Shown: one piece after another, positions 31,401 through 44,000 of the stretch
How the letters are laid out: every line of letters starts with the position of its first letter
Numbering within the stretch: the stretch's first letter is position 1
Assembly (NCBI GenBank): GCA_019095985.1
Contig: CM032666.1
Span: 5,311,968-5,375,967 of the forward strand
DNA: 64,000 nucleotides
Direction of reading: 5' to 3'
From: Streblospio benedicti
Lineage: Eukaryota > Annelida > Polychaeta > Spionida > Spionidae
Translations under genes and position numbers: made by a program
Notes under the pieces: model-generated
The model's database searches: none
Seen by the model: the letters and a program-made list of their open reading frames with translations, nothing else
Told to the model about the DNA's origin: nothing

Positions 31401-34370
31401 GGTGGGGGTGGGGGGGATAATTCTCATGTGTTTTATATGCTGAGTAACTAATATTAAAGCATTTATGGTGCAGCAAGCTGGACAGTATAAACACAGATCA
31501 TTGGATTTAAATTCATTACTGAGTGGCATCTACTAAATGTTCTCAGTTAGATAGTATTGTGAATTTAAGCATAAATTTGAACTGTATGAATTATTGTACA
31601 TCTATTTGTGAATCAGTGTTCACGTGTATGCAGGGAAACATTTCAAGATAGGAAACTAAATGTTGTAAAAGTCACACTTGCTGCAATATTTGGAGAAGAT
31701 TCCTCCTTGGATTTCTTTCGTAGTATCATGGCAAATATTTTCAACCTGTCAGGTCCCACTGTCTGTTTCAAGCTGATCCTACACAGGAAAACAGGATGTG
31801 ACGTCAGACTCTGCAGCATATTTTGGTCCACCAAAAGGGCAAAATCCCGCCAAATGACATATGTGGTTGCGTTTATGATATCACATGCAAAAAAGAAAAG
31901 AAAATGTGTGTGTGTGTGCGTATATATTAGAGAATCGGGTAGGAAATAAGATGAGCACGCATCGGAAGGATGTTGGGGAACATGGAAATATGGGAGTGCG
32001 CATCACAACTACTCGTTTGTGTTCAGCTGCCCATATCCGCCATCACAGATCATATGGCTAACCTGAACCACATACCTGGCTTCCACAACACAAAGGCAAT
32101 CACTCGTGAGTGAGAAATAGTAGCAATAACAACTAGACAATGAATCCATACATAGGTGCATATGGTATGAAGTGCATAAGAAAACCTGGAGATCCATTAA
32201 GTGTGCGCACCCCTTTAAAGAATCTGGATCTGCTAGTGAACTTAATATGCTCATCATGTCACTATAATGCTGGTAATCCTGCATTTAGAACTCATCTTAT
32301 ACTATATGGACGTCAACAAAGTGAGGTCATGAAAATGAATGTCTCAGAATATGCATATCTGGAAGTTATATCTGAAGATTGCCAACATTTTTACTGCAGG
32401 ACGCTCTGCCTTGTAATATTAATACACATATAAATGTTCGTTCGGGGAAACAATTTGCGATGTCCCCATGACAATATGTTTCCTTAATGTTTGTTAGTGC
32501 AGAGAAAATGAATTGTTAAACTTGATGGCCAACATCATGCAATAGCAAAGGACCGTTTTATAATGATGAGGCATACATAACAGGACATACATAAAACAAG
32601 ACAGATAAATGTTTAAGATTATGTTACTTTGTAGTAAATAAAATTTGCATAGCTAAAGAACATCCCGTTATAGTGTACCTTTTTATGTAGCTCTCACTAA
32701 AATATAAAAATAGAATACACAACAAAATAAAAGAATGGCTTGCCAAATGAAGCAGCATTATGCAAAGAGCTGACAAGAATATAAAATGGGTACATTTGGA
32801 TGTAATGTTCTTTAGTTGCGTTAGGTTGTTTCTTATGATTCGATCTGCTGATATAAAACAGATGTAATGGATTGCGATGAAACACATAACATAGTAAATC
32901 ATGGCATGTTACGACACGAGTACGGTAATAGTCTGACTTGTACAGTACTGTGAAAGGTTTACAAGTTTATGATGCAATTCTGTTTTTTACACCCACTCGC
33001 ATGAATGAATAAACGTCCAGCTCGATTTCGGTTACACCAGAATATCTCGGGATTCTCATCAGAAAAGACTACCACCGCAGAGCATTCATAATCAACAATA
33101 AATTCAAACATTTAATTTACAGCTAATGAATTAATTAATAAATCATAAATGCTAATTCATGAACTTATGAATAAATTAAACACGTAACTTCTAGGCTTGA
33201 TATAAGCCTATCCGGGTCGATGCTGAATGGGGTACTAGGTTTGGTTTCTTAATTAACCTTCAGTTTCTATGCATTCTGAGGCACACGCCAGCCAGACGCA
33301 ATGCTTCGTATAAGACTTGTGCTCAAGTTAGTACTATTGCTAGTACTATGTAAAAAATAAGGTCAGCAGACATCAGACAACTGGGTTTATACTGCAGTGT
33401 AACATCCGAGTGGTCTTTGTTAGTGGTCCAGCAAGGGTCTAGCCCTATTGACAGAGGCTATCCGATGTGACATTGCCCTATAGACTTGTATTGGAGAGCA
33501 AATGGAGAGAGAATCCTCTAATGTCAATGCTTACACCCATACCAATTAATTCTAATACAAATAAGCATAACCTCCAAGCATAACCTAAACATAACCTCCA
33601 ATAAAAGTGACCAATTCTATGGTAGTGAACCATTTAGGAACATTTCGGTTCTCCAGGATACTCTAATTGGTTTTAATGAGGATCCTACCGGTTTTAAATA
33701 CTTAACTTTTTAAAATGGAAGCCAACAAAACTTGTTATTCAGCACCTTTAAAGATCTTTTAACATAAATACAACACAAAATAAAGATCCCTATTGAGCAT
33801 CATCTGATTCATAGTAATAACTAAATAATATTTTGTGGATGTCATATCTTACATAGCTGCTATAATTGAAATATCATGGTTACAAAATGACAATTTGTTT
33901 TCAACTTTACATGGTTCATGTATATGTGGACTAAGAAGAGCCTCATAATACAAATGTGCACAACTTCAAGTTGTATTTTGCCAATAGTGTCCATCGATAC
34001 ACACTCAGAATCTCTTGTAACTGCATGGATGTTTCTTATCATTAATTTTGTTTTAGAGAATTTGCCTTTTTAATAAACCATCTCTAATAAAGGATCCTCT
34101 TGGTTGTGCGAAAAACATGGCAAAATTGTAAAGATCCTCTTGGTTGATAAACTGTTGCCATATGCATATATATAACATGCTGTTTGATATGTGCAGACAG
34201 GTTGTATGTAATGTTATCACATCCTTTTTCAAGTTCATTGGATATTGGATTTTCGGGCTCACGGACTATATATTTTTTTAATACTAAAATTTCAACAAAA
34301 AATCTGTAAAATGAGAAGGGGTGTTTTTTTTTAAGAGGTCAAGAAATCCCACTCGCATCTGTTTTTGCAT
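31401..34370. other. No gene seen
   Basis: Several open frames of 60-110 codons occur but none shows a motif, splice support or repetition in the window. A short (TG)n run lies near 31905-31920. Nothing else is supported. Confidence 0.4.
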
Positions 34371-34374
34371 CTTA

Positions 34375-34705
34375 GCAAAAATCACTCAATATAACAACTT
34401 GCTTTTATATTCAGGGGCAGCTGTGACCCCCGCACGCTATCCAAAATCTCATTATTTTCAAATATATACGACTTTATGAGATGGCCAACGGACTCATATG
34501 GGTCGAATGGTGCCACAGGCACTTGGTCATAGGGGACCGAGCCGTGGAAATTCGCTTATTTCACCAATTGATAATTTTCACTTATATTCGTGGGGAGCTG
34601 TGACCCCCGCACGCTATCCAAATGCTTACTATTTTCACATATGTTGGACCTTTATGAGATGCCCAACCGACTCATATGGGTCGAATCATGACACAGACGC
34701 TTAAC
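34375..34705. repeat. Two ~170-bp tandem repeats
   Basis: Both units contain gcagctgtgacccccgcacg or gagctgtgacccccgcacg, then ctatccaaa, a ttattttca/ctattttca stretch, tttatgagatg and gactcatatgggtcgaat. Unit 1 is about 34390-34535 and unit 2 about 34565-34705. No conserved ORF. Confidence 0.7.
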
Positions 34706-37046
34706 TAAGGCTTGCAGAGATGCCTACATCTACATGATACTGCCCACCGTCAACTAGCTGACAACTATTGGCAAGCGGAGTAAACAGCGTTAAAATAGAA
34801 GTTTTTTGGGGGGTGGGGGATTTTTTATGATTTTTTAAATAAAAACTTGGCCTAAAAAGAAATTTTGGTGGGGGATAAAAAAAGGAGTGGAGTTCCTTAA
34901 TTGTGAGTATTATGATATTTAACGAAAATTGTATTAAGCATATCCTCATGGTGCATTCATGGTGGGATATTTCTGAAGCTGAAAAGGCTGCATTTGATGT
35001 AACGCATGCTTTTGTGTATTCATGTAAAATTTCAGATGAGAAAACAGTGATTAGAAAGTGACCATGCGTTTGTGGGGGCTTAACGTTTGAAAATTTTGAA
35101 ATAGCATAACTTATTCCTCAGACAAGTAAAACACAATGTATTTTCATTTTTCCAGTTTTATCCATTTTGAAAATGTATTTTCATTTGTCCAGTTTTATCC
35201 ATTTTTTTTCCATCAAGTGTGATGTGCAAAATTTATGAGTTTGCTTTTAAGTAAAGATTGCATCGAGGGAGCTGCTGCGTTAATAGAGATATCAAAATGT
35301 GTTTTACAAATACCCAAGTAGTTTTTTATATAAGATTTTAATGTTTTATGTTACAGGTGCCTATTTGTTTGGATCAGCAGCGAAAACGGATAGAAAACTT
35401 GCAAAATTAACTTGTCACCTATTTTTGAAAGTCAGAGGATGCGACTGGGACCCATCAGTGATAACACCTCTACAACTAATTTGAATTTGTGTTGAGAATC
35501 ACACATGGTTCACTATGGAACCACCCTGAATATCAAGGGCTCAATATATTGCTCAAAACTGTTCCAGTCAGACCAGGAACCGATATCACATAGAGTGTAT
35601 GGAACTGTTACTACATTAGAAAATTGGAAAAAATGAAATATAAAACTTTTTTTATTAGATTGCAAGAAAAATCCAATTACAGGTCTCGTTGGTTCTTCAA
35701 TTTTAGTTACTATAGAATCATTTTTAGAATTCTACAGTCTATATACGTAACAACTTGAAAACAAACCAACAATTTTAGAGATTTTTTAAAATACATCGTA
35801 GCCAGTATCATACAGTTGTGCTAGTTATTTGTTTAAATCAATCCTGCTTTCACTTAACCAAGATTGAAATCTAACGACATATTTCAGAAAGGTTATAAGG
35901 AATAAATAATTAATTCTCATCTTTTTATATCTATTGTACTATAAGCAATGCAGTAAATGTTTTCAGCATACTAGTGTGTTTTGAAATAAGCCTTTTTACA
36001 TCAATAGTATTTTATTTTCTATTTGAACATTTTGTGGATACCAACTAGCAGGAACATAAAACAAAACCAGGTGAGTTGTGGACACAATTTTTTTTAACAG
36101 ATGAGTTCTTGTTCAGGCTCGCCGTGATACACCTCAAGAAAGTATTATGAAATAGTAGAACATGGAAGGAGGTTACTGCAAGAAAATTGTCAGATGTCAA
36201 GTTTATATGTAAAGGACATATGAATGACCGAACGCATGAAATCGAACTTAACAGAATTATTAAATAGGGAATCATGCAATGTTTTTTTTTGCATTATTGC
36301 TGAGTAGATAAACCATCAAATTTTATGAAATATTTTTGTTTAGATATGCACTTCTTACAGTCAAACAGCGAAGAAAACTTTTTCAACCTTCTCTCTCTAT
36401 GACATCAATGAAAACAAACTACGTTTTAATATTAATAATAATCTATTTAAAGAATAATAAAAAACATTAAAAAAAACAATATAAACCACAGTACCTATTT
36501 TTTTATTTATTTTTTTTTATACCCCAAACATTACTGAAGGATCACATTCAGAAACTCATGTGAACAGTTCAACACTTCTCTATATTTCCACTGCTGTTGT
36601 TGTAGGTTTTTTTTCAGTTTTTTTTTAATTGATGACATGTACAATGAATGAAAAAAAAGAAAAATTATTTAGAAAAAAAAGCACGATAGCATATTCAACA
36701 GAATTAAATTAATGCTGAACAAAATGACACTGGGGATCTATATAATGTCTATGTTATAGTTTTTTTGTTTTCTTTTTGGATTATACATGATTTATTGTAG
36801 AATAGTAATATACAATCTATCATAAAATAATTCCCTAATGGAACAACATTTATCTTACCTATAGAAGCTTTGTACTCATATATATATTTCTAATAATCAA
36901 TTATTTTGCTACGATCTTCTTTATTTAACTTATAAATTATGAAATTATGTACAATGAATAAAAAAAAGAAAAATAATTTAGAAAAAAAAGCACGATAGCA
37001 TATTCAACAGAATTAAATTAATGCTGAACAAAATGACACTGGGGAT
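34706..37046. other. AT-rich stretch; one possible terminal exon and a local duplication
   Basis: Apart from the weak exon candidate at 35357-35484 and a duplication of about 110 bp (36650-36757 matching 36957-37065), I see no features. The duplication overlaps the end of the candidate terminal exon at 37047-37192. Confidence 0.4.
35357..35484 (+). CDS. Possible terminal exon of an unrecognised gene
   Basis: After a good acceptor (ttatgttacag) a frame of 42 codons is open to TGA at 35482-35484, encoding a segment beginning GAYLFGSAAKTDRK and containing RGCDWDP. No other exon of the gene was identified upstream on the plus strand and no family is recognised. It may be chance. Confidence 0.15.
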
Positions 37047-38032
37047 CTATATAATGTTTATGTTGCAGTTGATAGTTGCTGTTTGTGCTACAGCTGCTGC
37101 TTTAAAAGTGCCTACTGTTCTACTTGTCTTGCTGCTTCTTTCAATCATCTCTAAACCTGTTGGGCTGTTGGCCTGGACAGGTTGTTCTTGACCTGGAAGA
37201 AAAAAAAAGAGTCTGGATTTGAGTGACAAGAAAATGATTTCCTTTTGAACACGCTCATTTAACTCTGAAAAGTCGAAGACTATCTGTAACAAATAACCAT
37301 TGTCCTTCTGGTTTGATATTTTGTAAGTAATTCTGAACACTTTAGCAGTCGAATTTTTTACCAATTTGTAGTTCAAGTTCAATTTAAAGTGCTCCATATG
37401 CAATATGAACTTACAGTTTACCATTCATTATGAGCCAGGAGGAGCATGAAAAATGAAACCCCTGATGTGTGAGTTTAAGCCCCTCAACCCACCGCCTTAA
37501 TTTGTATGAAACTTTCCGCACCCCCCCCCACCTCTGAAAATATTATCAATTGTCTGGGTTGTCCATGTAATTTTCAAGATTTCAAGATCAAACATTTTCA
37601 AGCACCGCCTCCACCCTCTGAAAATCAAGTTGAGTTTCTTTTTCAGCCCTTCTCCACCTCTAGTTCATGATAAATCATAGATCCCTTATGTGGAATTCTA
37701 GTTTTCAAAACATCATTAAACCTGATTAACTTACATTGGGGTTATATGTATCATCATCGTCTGAATCGGAGCTTTGCATGTAGTGCACCACTGTCGCGGG
37801 CGGTGTTGCATGGACTCCAACGATCAATCAGTCATCGTCATCTCTGTCAATGTAGACAGATACGAGCTGGAAGGAGCAGATAAAACGTGTGAGGTGGCAG
37901 TTTTAACACATACCCTAAACATTTGCTATGCACTGATGAGTCCCAAAGCTTTTGATCATGTTATGGGATGAGTGATAATCAATATCAGCATATCAAAAGG
38001 AATTTCCCCCCTGTAAATATACCCCTGTATCT

Positions 38033-38081
<49 letters not shown>

Positions 38082-41000
38082 TATATGGGTTCAAAAAAAT
38101 TGAGATCGGTTAATCGGCCCTGCAAAACCGAACCATAACCGGTTAACCGCAAATTATCACTCACCAAAATCTTTCAATTCATTTTCAGGAAATGCATGCA
38201 TGGTGCATGATCAAAGGATAACTTTACACGTAGTACTGCAAATATGTTACATGTGTGATTAGATCTAGTCAAAAGGAATGTGTTACATATGTATGGAGTA
38301 GATCTACTCTCATGTTTAGAAACGTCGAGCGAAACGATATATTGATTAGTATCCTGTATCTAAAAAATTAGCGGTTTTATGCATTTTGTTTTATCGTTCA
38401 TCGGCAAGGAGGAAAATTATTGAATATGACATATTATATCACGCAGAAATAATGAAATGTGTGGAATATATAGCTTGGTAATGAAAATAATCATCAAAAT
38501 TAATAGCCGGTTAGTCAATCTAAGAACCGGTTATGTATAGAAAATCGACCATAGCCGGTTAACCGGTTAACCGTCCACATACTAATATAAATATATACAT
38601 ATCATATTTGAGGATTTTGTTCCAAATTTAACCCAAATCAATTTACCCATAGCAAGCGGCAGTTCAGGTCCTGATGATGGCACAGAAGGGGACGGTTCGC
38701 AAACTTCAAATACAGACGGGACGGTACTGGTACGCATGCTTCATCACTTGCTGTAAAATTTAATTAAAAATTAATACTTATGATGAAAATACATATTGAT
38801 GAGTAAGTTTAATTTGGTGTATATATACAGATAAGAGGTGGGAAAAGTTTTTTGATCTAAAAGAAAGCTGATGCAAAGAAAGCTGATGCAAATGCAATAA
38901 GATTTCATTTGTATGCAATTATGTAAATATCAATTCAAAATCACATGTAAAATCTTTCTATGAATCACTTTTGACCAAGACCTCAGTGGCGATACTATTG
39001 TTAAAAATGTTCATGAAAAGGTTCATGGAGAACTTAAATTTCTTTATAGGAAACAAGATTTTTTTGTGGCATCTATTAGAGAATTATGTTCAGCTTTTAT
39101 TCAACTGTTTTTACTATACATCCAACAGTTGATACAGGGGTCTATCACAGTATTATTAGAATAGACTACGGACTGCGCGGGATAAGGTTATTTGTTTTGT
39201 ATGCAAATATGACAGTAGACATCACCTGTCAACACTAGACTTTTTAAAACTAAAATGGATAAATATAAATTATAGTGTTGAATTTTTAAGTTAATTTAAT
39301 GTTCAATATGTTTAAAGGCAGTGCACCCTCATACTTTACATACTTTCAACTAAATAACAGTGTACATCAAACAAGATATAGTAATAATTGATATATAATC
39401 CACTATGCTAGAACTCAAGGAAAAAATTATTTTCACTTGAATGGAATTACTGACTGGAATCACCTCCCTCAGGAAATTAAAACTTGCGAGAATAAAATGC
39501 CTTTTTAAATTAAATGTAAGCAATATTTGCTAAATAAAATGGTTCTCGATGAAGCTGATATTTTTACCATATAGTACAGTCTATTTTCCATATCTGTGAT
39601 AAAATCATAATGGGTTGTATTTATGTATTTAATACTTATGTTCGTAGCCAATGTTGTTTCTTGTCGCTATAACTTAGGGTCCAGTAGGGAAATAAGAATA
39701 TACATGTATGTACAAACTTTTTAGTGCTCCTTATTTATTGCAGTGCATAATGTGTTGTCTTTTGTTTGTAATGTATCTGTGATAAATAAAATACTTTCTG
39801 AATCAATTCAATTCAACCATATCATATATTTCATATTTTAGGATTTTGGTCCAAATTTCACCCAAATCAATTTACCCGTAGCAAGCGGCTGTTCAGGTCC
39901 TGATGATGGCACAGAAGGGGACGGTTCGCAAACGTCAAATACAGACGGGGATGGTACTGGTACGCATGCTTCATCATGTGCTGTAAAAATTAGTGCTCAT
40001 GGTGAAAATATACATTGATGAGTAAGTTTAATTTGGTACATATACAGATAAGAGGAGGAAATTAACCCTTTATTGACGGCCCATGTGAAATGCAATATTA
40101 CCTAGCTGCCAGATGCGCCTTTGAAGAGCGCATATAACTACGCAATTCTGGCAAGGACAAAAATGAAAGCATCTTTTCATAGAAATTCTGGCGACCATGA
40201 CCCCATAATGATACTCGAGAAATGAAGGAGCATAAACAACACATTCCGATCTAAATTTTTGTGGCAAATATGAATTAAATTACTATTATTTGAGTATCCA
40301 TTGGGAAAACAATTATTTACGCATCTAACAGCCATTTAGGACGCCTATATTCTAACCCAAAATACTCGTATTTCTACGATATTTACCCCGACAAATTATA
40401 TATCATTCGAATGGGAAAAGTCTGTGCTCTCCTATGGAAACAAATAAGGTTTGGTTTTTTAATGACGTCATTAGCAAATAAAAGTACAGAAATTCCAGGG
40501 AACAGCTGTGATAACAACGGTTTTGTGTGCAGAATACACCAGCGTGTCTTTTTTTATCGCCGCTAAACATCTAGATCGTCTAGATCATCAAAATTGTTTT
40601 ATTCGATGTTGCGAAACGCTGCGCATTTGATAAAGGCTAAAGTGCCGCCCACATGTCTGCTATTGACAGCGGCTTATCGCTGATTGGCTGACTGACATAT
40701 CCTTAACCAATGAGCTAATTGCATATGGCGGGTAGGTAGAAATCATGCCAAGACGAATTATTTCTGTAAATAATTGATTTTCGTGGATATAATATGCCAA
40801 CCAGCTCTAATTGACACAGCGGATACCACATAAACCGATTTTATAAGGATATACCGAAGTACAGTTACGTCTGCTTAGTGTATCATGCAATCATTCATGG
40901 TGAAATCCTGTCAAGTCTTCACACAACGTTTTTGGATGAAAAACGGATGTCAACATATGAAATTAAAGTTGTGAAGCTGGTTCCGTATTGGATATCATTG

Positions 41001-44000
41001 AATGTGAGCATTATAGCAGTGATAGCTCTCGACCGCGATTTTGCGACTTTTTCCCCATAAAAATTCTGCTTGTCTCATTTCCAGACTATGGCCGCGACGT
41101 CTGTGTCGCAGTTTATTTGGTTTATTATCAGACTTCAAAATAAAAAGAAATAATATTTTCGAATAGTTCACGGGCACGGCCATGTTTGTTTACACACGAA
41201 ACGCCAATCGTAGCGCCGCCACCGGCCAGCAAGTGCGTTGTGATTCTGAGAAATGTCAAATTACTTTCGTTTTCATTTGAACTACTGAGTATGCGCATTA
41301 CGCACGGAAACATGCGTGTGTGTATATTTTTCACATCAAAATATAAATATAAATATGTAAGTTATTTCTATTTTCTGGCAATCATTCGTAATAGATTGGG
41401 TGAATAACGTTACTAATAGATTAAACATTGCTATATTTGAGAATGACTATCAACAAATGCGATGTTCAATCGATTTGACACCCATAATCACTCAGAATCA
41501 CAGCAACAGGTGCACGACTTGGCGATGAAAGCAGATCTAGTATACATGTGCAGCGTGTTTGACCTTTCTTTCATAATAAACCATGATATGTAATGACATA
41601 TACGCGCAGGAATGTTACATTCCGTGAAATAACCGTGCCAAAATAAAGTCAGCTTTGTTTGTGGAAAAAGAAATTGAGTTCAGTTAAAGGCCTATGATCC
41701 CATGTACACATGGATTCCATCCATATTATTAAAACAAACAGAAAAGAGCATTGTATAAATGAAGCACCAGCTTGGTGTCCCCAAAGAAATGTATGGATCT
41801 GTGTGTCTTGCTCTAAACAGAAATAAAAATAGTTTATTACCACCCCACCCTACTCCTATTTACTATGTCTGTAGTATCTTGAACTAATTTATTCACATAT
41901 CACAATATATGATTAACACGGTAGTTAGCTATATTTTTGTCTATAGATTGTGCATTGGAGCCATGTGGCTGGGTTTCATAGTAATTTGCAATTTTTATTT
42001 ATATACATGGCCGTAGCAGCTGGGGGCGGGCGGGGGCAGGGCGACCATGCCCTCCCACACACACAAAAAATGCATTATGTGGCCCCCACCTACCCCCATC
42101 AAAGAAATTGAGATGGTAAAATAAATACACAATATACATTTAACATGCTTTCAATTAGTTTTTTAAATATATGTAATAACATGTGTCTCAATTTCTTAAA
42201 AGATTGCCACATTTTGTCTCGCTTTTTTCTCATCTGTCTCATTTTTACAAATTGGGTGAGACATGTGTCTCGGTTTGACAATTTTGCAGAGCGATCACTG
42301 TTATAGCATATATTTTTGTTTGATGTATGCTGTTTACGATTGCTTGATGCAATGGCATTATTGTACGATGGCGGGAAGTGACAGAAAAACATCTTTATAA
42401 TTGTGAACTCCAAGCTGTCATTTCGAACCGAGCAAGACAAGCTCGCTGTTACAAACAAGTTCTAGAAAATTAAACCATAATACTCTTACCATAGGCTAAA
42501 AATAAGAAAGCATATACAATTCTGAATGCACACGTGAATTTATGTGGAGAAATAAGCATTTTTCGTGGCTCCAGAAAAAGATTTTGTCTTTGGCGTCACA
42601 CTGTCAAAAACCATTGTTCGCCGATGTTTTTATTTTGTGATTTCATTTCCCGTATGCCGGCACAGAAGGTACAGTATGCGTCTTCGAGGGCGCATCCGTC
42701 AATAAAGGGTTAAAAATCTAACCATATTACATTTATATATTGGAAAATTAATGACTGGGTTTTAAGTATTGATATAGCTCTATAGACTTGGTGAAAGAAT
42801 CCTCTAATATTAATACATATTACATTTATCATATCTTAGGATATGAACAAGAAAAACCCCAAGGAGCACTGGTCACCAACATCTGCAAAGAGCAATATAA
42901 AAACAACTTCAACATAAAACATAAAACCAAAACGCAATCTATGATGTTAGTTGATACCTTTCTTCTTCTTAACGTTTCCATCGTCTTTGGAGCACAGTTT
43001 ATTCATAGGCTGTACATTGGCCATTATATTTCTCTTGATCAAAACAAATTGCTGCCAATGTTTCAAACAACTGCGGCAGACACCTGTGTTACAAAATTTC
43101 ACATCACATTAAGATGGCTCAAAGCCTACTATATCTAGTAATATAGTGCCAACATTTTCTTTTCTTCACTTCGCACCGTTTACATGGTATAATCGGGTAA
43201 GGATTTTTAGTCTTACAGCCAATGCAGCCATTAATAGATTGTTTTTGTGGGCGTTTCCCCCATTGATTTTGTTTATGTCAGCGTATTGATTTCAAATCCT
43301 TATACATATGGTGTGCTTGCACTCAAGAGAAGATAGTCTAAGGTTTCATCTTAGATTACCAAATAAGATCTGCAGTTTTGCACATACTGCTATAGGCGCT
43401 GCATTTTTTTTTGGCAGCCAATCAACTTACGGGACACAACACTGTCCAAGTTTATAGTTGACAAGCGCACTGGTTATGGAGTGAAGGGTGAATGAGTCAC
43501 GAGAGGCTATATTACGGGATGTTAAAATATGGAAGTCATCAATTGACAAGTGCAAACGGCGATGCCGAATCAGAATTACCGCACTAGCTTACAAAATAAT
43601 GTTACCTCTTTCATCAGGATGCATTTCTTCGTACTTTAGTAAATATTTCAATGCCATCGATCGTTTACATTGTACTGAAGTGAGTATTCATGTAAAGGAT
43701 TGATTCATCGATAGAATAAGAATATTTTCTAGAATAAGAATAAGACATCATTGTAATTTTCAAGATTTCAAGATCAAACATTTTCAAGCACCACCTCCAC
43801 CCTCTGAAAATCAAGTTGAGTTTCTTTTTCAGCCCTTCTCCACCTCTAATTCATGATAAATCATAGCTCGCTTATGTGGAATTTTAGTTTTCAAAACATC
43901 AATAAAACTGAGAAACTTACATTTAGGCCTGTTCTTGCTAGCCTGGGGGTTAATTCATCGTCCGAGTCTGAATCGGAGCTTTGTATGTAGTGCACCAATA

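Noticed and set aside
31608-32433. Plus-strand open frames of 97-113 codons
   Set aside because: No recognisable motif, no repetition in the window and no convincing exon borders; lengths are within chance for AT-rich DNA of this size.
42788-43138. 116-codon plus-strand frame
   Set aside because: No motif; the opposite strand in the same place gives equally plausible short exon-like pieces, so neither was accepted as a gene.
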